A program made the translations under genes and the position numbers. DNA of 64,000 nucleotides, taken from contig NZ_CP139965.1 in the NCBI RefSeq assembly GCF_034424375.1, forward strand, positions 2,852,001-2,916,000, in the 5' to 3' direction. The notes beneath the pieces were generated by a model. The model saw only the letters and a program-made list of their open reading frames with translations, was not told the DNA's origin and made no database searches. Below, in pieces: positions 44,060 through 52,064 of the stretch. This DNA comes from Paraburkholderia kururiensis (GTDB taxonomy: Bacteria; Pseudomonadota; Gammaproteobacteria; Burkholderiales; Burkholderiaceae). Each line of letters begins with the position of its first letter. The stretch's first letter is position 1.

Positions 44060-44080
44060 GACGCCGCGCGAGGCGGCGTC
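44060..44080. other. perfect hairpin between the kinase and MCP-like genes
   Basis: GACGCCGC (44060-44067) and GCGGCGTC (44073-44080) form an 8-bp stem with loop GCGAG in the 126-base gap between the CheA-like and MCP-like genes. It could moderate expression of the downstream genes or mark an mRNA processing site. No U tract follows on the minus strand. Confidence 0.45.
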
Positions 44081-44135
44081 CATGTCGGGCATGTCGTGCT
44101 TGTCCTGCATGCCTTCGTTGCGCGTCGCGCGTGCC

Positions 44136-46544
44136 TTACGCGACGTCCTCGCTCGCGTAATCCGCTTTGCCGGCGCTTTGCGGCGCATGTCCGGCCTGTT
44201 GCATGCCGACGCTGTCCACCGCCAGATGCCCCGGCAGGCACACCACGGTCTGGAAGTGCCGCCACGCCGCGCCCTTGTTGTTGTCGGTGAAACGCAGTTC
44301 GATGCTGCCGTGCTCGCGCTTGAGGAAGTTGCGCACGGCGTCCATGCCCACGCCGCGGCCCGACACTTCGGTCACGCGCTCTGCCGTCGAAAAGCCGGGG
44401 CGGAAGATGAACTCGGCAATGGCTTCGTCGGCAAGCTCGGTGTCGTGATCGATCCAGCCGCGCTCCATCGCGATGCCGCGAATGCGGCCGAGTGCGAGGC
44501 CGCGGCCGTCGTCGGTAAGCGTGATCTGCAGCACGTGGTTGTCCACGCCGGCTTCGATGGCGATGGTGCCCGCCGCGGGCTTGCCGTGCGCGAGGCGCTC
44601 GGCTGCGGGTTCGATGCCGTGATCCATCGAGTTGCGCACGAGGTGCATGAAGACGTTGCGCAGCGTGCCCACGGCCTGGCTGCGCACGCGGTAGCCGTTG
44701 TCGTCGATGCGGACCTGCGGCGCTTCCTTGCCCAGCTCCTTCGCGAGCGACGGCAGCGACTCCACCACGCCCGAGAGCGCCTTGCCGAACGTTTCGGTGC
44801 CCAGGAGCCGCAGCGTGTCGCGCACCGACTCGCGCATGGTCAAGAGGCCACGCAGGTCGGCCGTGTCGGTTTCTTCGATCAGGCGCAGGCTTTCCTGAAT
44901 GCGCGCCTTCTCCACCACGAGGTAATGCTCGGGGTTGCCCGCGCCGCCCGGCCCCTTGCGGCCCAGGCTCTCCTCGTTGATCGCGGCATAGCTTTCGATA
45001 GCTTCGCGCACGCGCGCGAGGTCCTGCATCAGCGCTTCCTGGTCCCACTTGTGTTCGCTGCCGTGTTCACTATCGGCGCGGCGCAGTTCTTCGTAGACCT
45101 GCTCGGCTTCGTGAACGATGTTGGTCAGATGCTGGAGGCTATACGTGCGCGCGTTGCCCTTGATGGTGTGCATGTTGCGGAACAGCTCGGCAATGGCGGA
45201 GCCGTCGGGCCGTTCGTGCTGGCGGATGATGCGCTCGTTCTCGCTGATGAAGCCCGTCGCGCTTTCCACGAAGTGATGGAACTTCTCCTGGCTCACCGAA
45301 AGAATCTCGCCGATCATCTCGAGGCGCCGCTGCTGCTCGCCGGCCTGCGCCGCAAGCTGACGCAGTTCGGTCACGTCGCGCACGCAGAGCATGAGGCGCA
45401 CCACGGTGTCGCTTTCGTCCGTGATGGCGGACCACGAGAGGTCGAGAATCTTTTCGCGACCGTCGGGCATGCGCTTCGTGATCTCGTTCACGAGCAGGTG
45501 CTGATTGAATTCGAAGTTGATGCTGTCTTCGCCGAGGCACGCGTGAATCGCGGCATCGACCTGCGAAAGCGCGTCGGAGCCGATGTCCGTGTCGTCGAAC
45601 ACGAGCTTCATGAGCGGCTGGCCCGCAATCTCGCGCGTCTCGAAAATGGTTTCGAGGTACGCCGAATATTCGGCGTGCACCACGGCGCCGTCCACCACCG
45701 TGAGAATGCCCTGCTGCATGTTCTGCAGCATCGCCTGGATGTCGGCGGTCTTCTGCTTGAGCTGCGCCGAGCTTTGCTGGATCTTCTCGATCATGCCGTT
45801 GAAGGCCACGATGGAACGCCCGATCTCGTCCATGCGCCCCACCGGCACGCGCCGTGTGAAGTCCTGGCTCGATGCGATCTCGCTCATCATCGACTGCATG
45901 TGCGACAGCGGCCGCGTGATCTGGCGATAGAGCAACAGGCCGATCACGGTGAGCAGCAGCACCGCGCCGCCCGTCACGCCCGAAATCGCGGTGACGGTGG
46001 TGGCCAGCATGCCGTTCAGCGCGGCGATAGCGTCGTCTTTCTGGCGGTTCTTCTCCACGCGCATCGTCTCGACGATGCCTTCCAGTTCGTCGCGATATTG
46101 CGCGACGTTCGCGAACAGAAACGCCTGGGCCAGTTCGTTCTTGCCCGCGGCCTTCATCTTCGCGGTTTCGTCGATGGCCTGGAAATAATTGGCAAGGCTT
46201 TCGCGCGCCTGCGTGACGAGCCCGCGCTGCGCGTGGCTCGCGGCGGACTTCTCCTGGATGTCGAGCGCCGTGTGCAGCGCCGCTTCCTTCGCCTTCAACT
46301 CGGCCTGCGCCTGCGTCACCATGTTGGCGTCGGGCGCGTACACGAGCGTCATGGTGGCGATCTGCACGTCTTTCACTTCGGAAACCAGATCCGCGGAAGC
46401 GAGTGCGCTCGGCACCACGCCCTGCGTGACCTGTTTCACATCGACGGCGCTGCGGCGCGTCTGATACACGGCGTAGCCGCCGATCGCCGACAACGCGACG
46501 AACATCAGAACGATCAGCAACGTAATGCGGTGGCGTATGGTCAT
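44136..46544 (-). CDS. membrane-bound CheA-like histidine kinase
   Basis: An 802-residue inner-membrane kinase. It has two transmembrane segments (about 8-28 and 184-206) flanking a helical periplasmic sensor, then HAMP (about 207-260) and a PAS-like region (about 275-395). An Hpt-type phosphotransfer helix follows with His459 in MHTIKGNART. The kinase core has N-box H634-N638 (HLVRNSMDHG), DDGRG (678-682) and GRGVGMD (729-735). This is the CheA catalytic arrangement (phospho-His on an Hpt domain, not HisKA). There is no CheW-like P5 domain at the C-terminus, so it does not couple through CheW. It heads the motor/chemosensory operon. Confidence 0.88.
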   Translation of the reverse strand: MTIRHRITLLIVLMFVALSAIGGYAVYQTRRSAVDVKQVTQGVVPSALASADLVSEVKDVQIATMTLVYAPDANMVTQAQAELKAKEAALHTALDIQEKSAASHAQRGLVTQARESLANYFQAIDETAKMKAAGKNELAQAFLFANVAQYRDELEGIVETMRVEKNRQKDDAIAALNGMLATTVTAISGVTGGAVLLLTVIGLLLYRQITRPLSHMQSMMSEIASSQDFTRRVPVGRMDEIGRSIVAFNGMIEKIQQSSAQLKQKTADIQAMLQNMQQGILTVVDGAVVHAEYSAYLETIFETREIAGQPLMKLVFDDTDIGSDALSQVDAAIHACLGEDSINFEFNQHLLVNEITKRMPDGREKILDLSWSAITDESDTVVRLMLCVRDVTELRQLAAQAGEQQRRLEMIGEILSVSQEKFHHFVESATGFISENERIIRQHERPDGSAIAELFRNMHTIKGNARTYSLQHLTNIVHEAEQVYEELRRADSEHGSEHKWDQEALMQDLARVREAIESYAAINEESLGRKGPGGAGNPEHYLVVEKARIQESLRLIEETDTADLRGLLTMRESVRDTLRLLGTETFGKALSGVVESLPSLAKELGKEAPQVRIDDNGYRVRSQAVGTLRNVFMHLVRNSMDHGIEPAAERLAHGKPAAGTIAIEAGVDNHVLQITLTDDGRGLALGRIRGIAMERGWIDHDTELADEAIAEFIFRPGFSTAERVTEVSGRGVGMDAVRNFLKREHGSIELRFTDNNKGAAWRHFQTVVCLPGHLAVDSVGMQQAGHAPQSAGKADYASEDVA

Positions 46545-46712
46545 GGCACAACTCCCCGTAACAAGCCGGATGCTGTCTTGTAGTGGCTCGCGCTTTTTCT
46601 ATGCGGAATCGTCGAGCCCCCGGATTATCGGTGCGCGCGTGTGACTCGGATGTGACGGTCACGGAGCCCGTAGGGGCCGCGCCGAGCAACGGTTTATTGC
46701 TTTTCTCAGACA

Positions 46713-46739
46713 TAAAGTTTGGGCCGGCGCGGCCGTTAA
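46713..46739 (+). promoter_or_regulatory. near-consensus sigma-28 (FliA) promoter
   Basis: TAAAGTTT (46713-46720), an 11-base spacer and GCCGTTAA (46732-46739) match the sigma-28 consensus TAAAGTTT-N11-GCCGATAA at 15 of 16 positions. It points rightward, into the 3' end of the minus-strand MocR gene, so its product would be a short or antisense RNA unless an unrecognised gene lies there. It lies 168 bases from the start of the CheA-like gene, which points the other way. Confidence 0.5.
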
Positions 46740-46828
46740 CTTCTGCGGTTCTCAGCGTCGATCTGTGTGCACGTTTTGTGCTGCGCGCCTGGGCAAACGT
46801 TTGCGCGACACCAACGGCGCAAAGCCGC

Positions 46829-48289
46829 TTATCGCGCCGCAGCCGCCGCAGCCACCACCAGCCGCCCCACCGCAATCACGGCCTGCTCGATCTCGGGCGA
46901 CCACGCATAGCTGTAGTTGAGACGGATGAAGTGGCCATACCCGCCCTTCGCCGAAAACATGCAGCCCGGCCCCACGGTAATGCCCGCTTCGAGCGCGTCG
47001 CGGTACAGCTGCATCGAGTCCACCTTGCGCGGCAACTCCACCCACAGCACGTAACCGCCCTGCGGCTCGGACGTGCGCGTGCCCTCGGGAAAGAAACGCG
47101 CCACGGTTGCGCGCATCAGCTTCGCCTGGTGCGCATAGGCCTGACGCAGGCGGCGCAGATGATGGTCGTAGCCGTCGTTCTTCAGATACTCGGCAATGGC
47201 CAGTTGCGCGATGGAAGGCGTGGTGAGCGTGTTGAGAAACTTAAGCTTCTCGACCTGATCGCGATAGCGCCCCGGCATCGCCCAGCCCACGCGGTAAGCG
47301 GCCGTCAGGCTCTTTGCGAACGACGCGCAGTGCAGCACGATGCCCGCCGTGTCGTACGACTTCAGCGCCGTGGGGTGCACGTCGCCGTAATGCAGTTCCT
47401 GGTACACGTCGTTTTCGATCACGGGCACGTCGTGGCGCGTGAGCAGTTCGACGAGCGCACGCTTTTTCTCGTCGGGCATCTGGAAGCCGAGCGGGTTCTG
47501 GAAATTCGGCATCACCATGCAGGCCGCGATGCGGCGCTTCGCGAGCAGGTCGGCGAGCGCGTCGATGTCGATGCCTTCGCGCGGATGCGTGGCCACCTCG
47601 ATGGCGCGCATGCCCATGCGTTCGATGGCGTGCAGCATCGCGTAGAACGTCGGCGACTCCACGGCCACGGTGTCGCCCGGTTTGGCCACCGCTTGCAGGC
47701 AGAGGTTGATGGCCTCCGTGGCGCCTACCGTCACCACGATCTCGCGCGCATCCACGGGCACGCCGTTTTCGGCGTAACGCCGCGCGATCTGGCGGATCAG
47801 CTCCGGGTGGCCCGGCGGCAACTCGTCGGTCACGCCCCACTGCACCTTGCGGCGCGCGATGTTGTAGGCGTACCGGCTGATCTTCGCGGAGGGAAAGCGC
47901 GACGGGTCCGGGTACGGCGAGCCGAGCGGCACGGCCTTGTCCACGCCGATGGAGCGCAGCGTGGCAAGCACGAGGCGGCTCACGTCCACCTGGGCCGACA
48001 CGGCGGCGGGGCGTGACGCGGTCAAGCCCTCCGCGCCCGCTCGGCCTTCGTTCTTACGCAAAGCCTGCCGCTGCCCGCCCGCCGCGGCCCGCACGAAGTA
48101 GCCCGACTGCGGGCGGCTCTCGATCAACCCGCGGCTTTCCAGCTGCAGATACGCGCGAATCACCGTCTTGATGCTCACACGATATTGCTGGCTCGTCTGC
48201 CGCACGGACGGAATGCGTTCGCCCGCGCGGAACACGCCGCCGCGAATCTGGGCCTCGACGTCGGCCGTGAGCTTTTCGTAGAGCTTCAA
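46829..48289 (-). CDS. MocR-type GntR regulator with aminotransferase domain
   Basis: A 486-residue PLP-dependent transcription factor. The N-terminal GntR winged helix (about residues 1-70) contains RIPSVRQTSQQYRVSIKTVIRAYLQL. The large C-terminal domain is a fold-type I aminotransferase, with the PLP-binding Lys in SFAKSLTAAY and Arg in FIRLNYSY for substrate carboxylate. MocR proteins sense PLP or an amino compound rather than catalyse. A TTG start at 48289 is preferred, because the upstream frame to 48358 would run over the inverted repeat that is its probable operator. No transaminase operon adjoins; the divergent gene encodes a molybdoenzyme. Confidence 0.85.
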   Translation of the reverse strand: MKLYEKLTADVEAQIRGGVFRAGERIPSVRQTSQQYRVSIKTVIRAYLQLESRGLIESRPQSGYFVRAAAGGQRQALRKNEGRAGAEGLTASRPAAVSAQVDVSRLVLATLRSIGVDKAVPLGSPYPDPSRFPSAKISRYAYNIARRKVQWGVTDELPPGHPELIRQIARRYAENGVPVDAREIVVTVGATEAINLCLQAVAKPGDTVAVESPTFYAMLHAIERMGMRAIEVATHPREGIDIDALADLLAKRRIAACMVMPNFQNPLGFQMPDEKKRALVELLTRHDVPVIENDVYQELHYGDVHPTALKSYDTAGIVLHCASFAKSLTAAYRVGWAMPGRYRDQVEKLKFLNTLTTPSIAQLAIAEYLKNDGYDHHLRRLRQAYAHQAKLMRATVARFFPEGTRTSEPQGGYVLWVELPRKVDSMQLYRDALEAGITVGPGCMFSAKGGYGHFIRLNYSYAWSPEIEQAVIAVGRLVVAAAAAAR

Positions 48290-48337
48290 TGCGTGCCTCG
48301 CTTGGTTGGGCCTGCCTCCAGGACGAGGCACAGCCAG

Positions 48338-48384
48338 GGAGTACAGTGCGCGCCGCAACGGGCGCGCCTGCCGAACTGTACTCC
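48338..48384. promoter_or_regulatory. 10-bp perfect inverted repeat, probable MocR operator
   Basis: GGAGTACAGT (48338-48347) and ACTGTACTCC (48375-48384) are exact inverse copies separated by 27 bases, so the centres are 37 bp apart. They lie just upstream of the MocR start and 194 bases before the divergent FdhF/YdeP gene. Autoregulation and control of the neighbour are inferred. Confidence 0.55.
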
Positions 48385-48577
48385 TTCAATGGCTCGCGAT
48401 GCGTGCGCCTTGCACCGGCGCCGCCGCCCTTAACCTTCGTTCACTGAAAAAGCGCCCGCGGCATTTCGGCACGCGGCCACACGCCGCCATCGGGCGCGGC
48501 TGATCGCGGCTGGTCGCGATCGGTGGCCGCCATAACGCCGCACCCACCCGCACGGCGCAAAGCAACGGAGCACACAC

Positions 48578-50899
48578 ATGGCAGAGTCGAAACCCCGCGC
48601 ACGCATCGCGCCCTACCATCAGCCCGCCGCGGGCTGGGGCGCGCTCAAGCACGTCGCCATCAGCCTCGTGAAAGAAAAGGTGGCGGGCGGCAAGTACCGC
48701 ACGCTGTTCAGGCAGAACCAGCCCGACGGCTTCGACTGCCCCGGCTGCGCCTGGCCCGACCGCCAGCACACGTCCACCTTCGAGTTCTGCGAGAACGGCG
48801 TGAAGGCCGTGGCCGCGGAAGCCACCTCGAAGCGCGTCACGCCCGCGTTCTTCGCCGCGCACACCGTCGAAGCGCTCATGAAAGAGAGCGACTACGAACT
48901 CGAACAGCACGGCCGCCTCACCGACCCGATGGTCTACGACGCCCTCACCGACCGCTACGTGCCCATCTCCTGGGACGGCGCGTTCGCGCTGATCGCGCGC
49001 CACCTGAACGCGCTGGGCAACCCCAACGAAGCCGCGTTCTACACCTCGGGCCGCGCGAGCAACGAGGCCGCGTTCCTCTATCAGCTCTTCGTGCGCCTGT
49101 ACGGCACCAACAATTTCCCCGACTGCTCGAACATGTGCCACGAGGCCACGAGCCGCGGGTTGCCCGGCACCGTAGGCATCGGCAAAGGCACGGTCACGCT
49201 CGACGACTTCGAGCACGCAGACACGCTCTTGATCTTCGGCCAGAATCCGGCGACCAATCATCCGCGCATGTTGGGCGAGTTGCGCGAATGCGCACGCCGC
49301 GGCGCCACCATCGTCTCGATCAATCCGCTGCGCGAGCGCGGCCTGGAACGCTTCGCGAGCCCGCAGCATCCCGTGGAGATGCTCACGCTCGGCAGCACGC
49401 CCATCGCGTCCACCTTCATCCAGCCGAAGGTGGGCGGCGACTTCGCGCTCATCAAGGGCGTCGCCAAACGCGTGCTCGAACTGGACGATGCAGCGCGCGA
49501 CGCCGGCACGCCGCGCGTGCTCGACCTCGACTTCATCGCCGCGCACACCTCGGGCTTCGACGCCTTCGCCCACGACCTGCGCGCCGAAAGCTGGCCGCTC
49601 ATCGAGGAAGAATCGGGCGTGCCGCGCGAGCAGATCGAAGGGCTCGCGCGCATTTACGCGAACGGCCAGCGCGTGATCGCGACCTGGGGCATGGGCCTCA
49701 CGCAGCACAAGCGCTCGGTTCAGACCATCCAGATGCTCTCGAACCTCATGATGATGCGCGGCAATATCGGCCGCGAAGGCGCGGGCCTGTGCCCCGTGCG
49801 CGGTCATTCGAACGTGCAGGGCAACCGCACGGTGGGCATCGAGGAAAAGCCCACGCAAGCGTTCCTCGATCGCCTGGGCCGCGTGTTCGGCTTCGAGCCG
49901 CCGCGCGAGCACGGCTACGACGTGGTGGAAACCATCGAGGCCATGCTCGCGGGCCGCATCAAGGTGTTCGTGGGGCTGGGCGGCAATTTCTCCATCGCGA
50001 CGCCGGACACGCCGCGCACGTGGGACGCGCTGCGCGCCTGCGACCTCACGGTGCAGATCGCGACCAAGCTGAACCGCAGCCATCTCGTGCACGGCAAGGC
50101 CGCGCTGATCCTGCCCACGCTCGGCCGCACCGAAGTGGACCTGCAAAACGGCGTCGCGCAAGGCGTCACGGTGGAAGACTCCATGAGCATGGTCCACATC
50201 TCGTACGGCATGAACACGCCGGCGTCGCCGAACCTGATGTCGGAGACGGCCATCGTCGCGCACATGGCGCACGCCACGCTCGGCAGCGCGAAGGTGGACT
50301 GGCTTCACTACGCCGCGGACTACGCGCGCATTCGCGACGCCATCGAGCAGTCCATTGCGGGCTTCGAGCGCTACAACGAACGCGTGGCGCAGCCGGGCGG
50401 CTTCCATCTGCGTGTGGCTTCGCGCGAGCGCGACTGGCAGACCGCAACGGGCAAGGCCAACTTCGTGCCGCATGCGCTCGACACGGACACGCCCGTGCAT
50501 CGCGCGAAACGCCTCTACGGCGAACGCGTGATGACGCTCATGACCACGCGCTCGCACGACCAGTACAACACCACCATCTACGCGCTCGACGACCGCTATC
50601 GCGGCGTGTTCGGCCAGCGCCGCGTGGTGTTCATCCACGCCGCGGACCTCGCGATGCTGGGCTTCAAGGCGGGAGACTGGGTCGACCTGACGACCGTCTG
50701 GGACGACGGCATCGAGCGGCGCGCGGACGGCTTCCTTCTTGTCGAGTACGACATTCCGCGCGGCTGCATCGGCGCCTATTACCCGGAAACGAATCCGCTC
50801 GTGCCGCTTTCGAGCGTGGCCGACGTCTGCAACACGCCCACGTCGAAATCCGTTCCGGTGCTGCTGCATCGCTCGGCCGCGCAGGCTGCCGCGGCTTGA
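48578..50899 (+). CDS. FdhF/YdeP-family molybdopterin oxidoreductase
   Basis: A 773-residue catalytic subunit of the DMSO-reductase superfamily, closest by pattern to YdeP/FdhF-like proteins. An N-terminal FDCPGCAWPD segment probably holds part of an iron-sulphur site. Molybdopterin-binding blocks follow (FYTSGRASNEAAF, LIFGQNPATNHPRM, LPTLGRTEVD). The C-terminal MopB domain ends with VYYPETNPLVPL-type sequence (YYPETNPLVP). There is no Tat signal, so it is cytoplasmic. In enterobacteria YdeP is linked to acid resistance; the substrate here is not known. There are no electron-transfer subunits nearby. Confidence 0.87.
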   Translation: MAESKPRARIAPYHQPAAGWGALKHVAISLVKEKVAGGKYRTLFRQNQPDGFDCPGCAWPDRQHTSTFEFCENGVKAVAAEATSKRVTPAFFAAHTVEALMKESDYELEQHGRLTDPMVYDALTDRYVPISWDGAFALIARHLNALGNPNEAAFYTSGRASNEAAFLYQLFVRLYGTNNFPDCSNMCHEATSRGLPGTVGIGKGTVTLDDFEHADTLLIFGQNPATNHPRMLGELRECARRGATIVSINPLRERGLERFASPQHPVEMLTLGSTPIASTFIQPKVGGDFALIKGVAKRVLELDDAARDAGTPRVLDLDFIAAHTSGFDAFAHDLRAESWPLIEEESGVPREQIEGLARIYANGQRVIATWGMGLTQHKRSVQTIQMLSNLMMMRGNIGREGAGLCPVRGHSNVQGNRTVGIEEKPTQAFLDRLGRVFGFEPPREHGYDVVETIEAMLAGRIKVFVGLGGNFSIATPDTPRTWDALRACDLTVQIATKLNRSHLVHGKAALILPTLGRTEVDLQNGVAQGVTVEDSMSMVHISYGMNTPASPNLMSETAIVAHMAHATLGSAKVDWLHYAADYARIRDAIEQSIAGFERYNERVAQPGGFHLRVASRERDWQTATGKANFVPHALDTDTPVHRAKRLYGERVMTLMTTRSHDQYNTTIYALDDRYRGVFGQRRVVFIHAADLAMLGFKAGDWVDLTTVWDDGIERRADGFLLVEYDIPRGCIGAYYPETNPLVPLSSVADVCNTPTSKSVPVLLHRSAAQAAAA

Positions 50900-50966
50900 G
50901 CGGCTTGAGCGGCTTGAGCGTTCAGGTGCATGAAGACATGAGCGCCGCGACAGGAGGGGCCCAGCC

Positions 50967-51899
50967 ATGATCGTTCGTCCGCAGCAGCACTGGCTGCGCA
51001 TGCTGTTCGTCTGGAACGGCTCGGTGCTTCAGGCCATCATGCCGCAGCTTGCGATCATGCTCGGCGTGAGCGTGCTCGCCGTGGCCACGGGCGGCCGCAT
51101 ACTCGGCGAAAAGATGCTGCTCAGCACCGCGCCGTTCACGCTGTGCGGCGTCGCGCTCACTATCTTTCTGGCGTTTCGCAACAACCGCAGCTACGACCGC
51201 TATTGGGAAGCGCGCACGCTGTGGGGCAATCTGCTGATCTCGGCGCGCACGCTCACGTCGCAAATGCTGGCTTATGTGCCAACAGGTTCGCATGAAGGTT
51301 CGCAGCAGTTTGACCGCGACGCGTTCGTGCGCTCGCTCATGGCGTTCGCCTATGCGCTCAAGCATCAGTTGCGCGACACCGATCCCTACGACGACCTCGA
51401 ACCGCTCGTGGGCGCCGCGCGCGCCATCGCCCTGAAGGGGCGCCAGTATCGGCCGGTCGCGATCCTCAACGATCTGCGCACCACGCTCGGCGCGCTGCAC
51501 AAGCGCGGCGCGCTGGACGGCACGCAGCTCTGGATGCTCGACGCGCAATTGAATGAACTCGAAAAAATCGTGGGCGGCTGCGAGCGGATTGCCTCCACGC
51601 CCATTCCGTTTGCGTACGGCGTGCTGCTGCATCGCACGGTCTACGCGTATTGCTTCCTGCTGCCCTTCGGCCTCGTAGAGTCGGTGGGCGTATTTACGCC
51701 GCTCATCACGGTGTTCGTCTCGTACACGCTGATCGCGCTCGAAGCCATTGCAGGCGACATCGCCGAGCCCTTCGGCACCGCGCCGAACAACCTCGCGCTC
51801 GACGCGATGACGCGCACCATCGAACGCTCACTGCTGGAACTGTGCGACGAGCCGGTGCCCGCGGAGGTGGTGCCGGGGCCGAAGTATCGGATGACGTGA
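50967..51899 (+). CDS. bestrophin-like (UPF0187) membrane protein
   Basis: A 310-residue inner-membrane protein of the bestrophin/RFP family, anion- or cation-channel-like in bacteria. It opens with the typical MIVRPQQHWLRMLFVWNGSVLQ. It carries the pore-region block FRNNRSYDRYWEARTLWG (about residues 70-88), and a second helix pair near residues 215-260. A strong AGGAGGGG Shine-Dalgarno lies 7 bases before ATG 50967. It follows the molybdoenzyme by 67 bases in the same direction and may be cotranscribed, though no functional link is evident. Confidence 0.88.
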   Translation: MIVRPQQHWLRMLFVWNGSVLQAIMPQLAIMLGVSVLAVATGGRILGEKMLLSTAPFTLCGVALTIFLAFRNNRSYDRYWEARTLWGNLLISARTLTSQMLAYVPTGSHEGSQQFDRDAFVRSLMAFAYALKHQLRDTDPYDDLEPLVGAARAIALKGRQYRPVAILNDLRTTLGALHKRGALDGTQLWMLDAQLNELEKIVGGCERIASTPIPFAYGVLLHRTVYAYCFLLPFGLVESVGVFTPLITVFVSYTLIALEAIAGDIAEPFGTAPNNLALDAMTRTIERSLLELCDEPVPAEVVPGPKYRMT

Positions 51900-51905
51900 G
51901 CGGCC

Positions 51906-51942
51906 CCACAGTTATCCCCAGTTTTTGTTGGCAAGACTGTGG
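51906..51942. terminator. weak hairpin between convergent genes
   Basis: CCACAGT (51906-51912) pairs with ACTGTGG (51936-51942) around a 23-base loop in the gap between the bestrophin gene and the end of the Nit1C cluster. The remainder of the 165-base gap holds nothing I recognise. Confidence 0.3.
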
Positions 51943-52064
51943 ACAACCTGCGGGTACGTGCCGTAAGTATCTGATCCGAAACCCATGTGCAGGCGGCGTG
52001 CAAACGCAGGCACGGCGTCGCCGCGGCATGACACCCAACATGACGCCACGGCCACCGACCAGGC

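Noticed and set aside
46740..46828. A small gene driven by the sigma-28-like promoter
   Set aside because: No start codon with a ribosome site or plausible protein is present in this short stretch; only a non-coding or antisense transcript could be proposed.
51912..51946. TTATCCCCA and TGTGGACAA resembling DnaA boxes in inverted orientation
   Set aside because: Each has a mismatch, there are only two, and no dnaA, parAB, repA or AT-rich unwinding element is near. They mostly coincide with the small hairpin between convergent genes.
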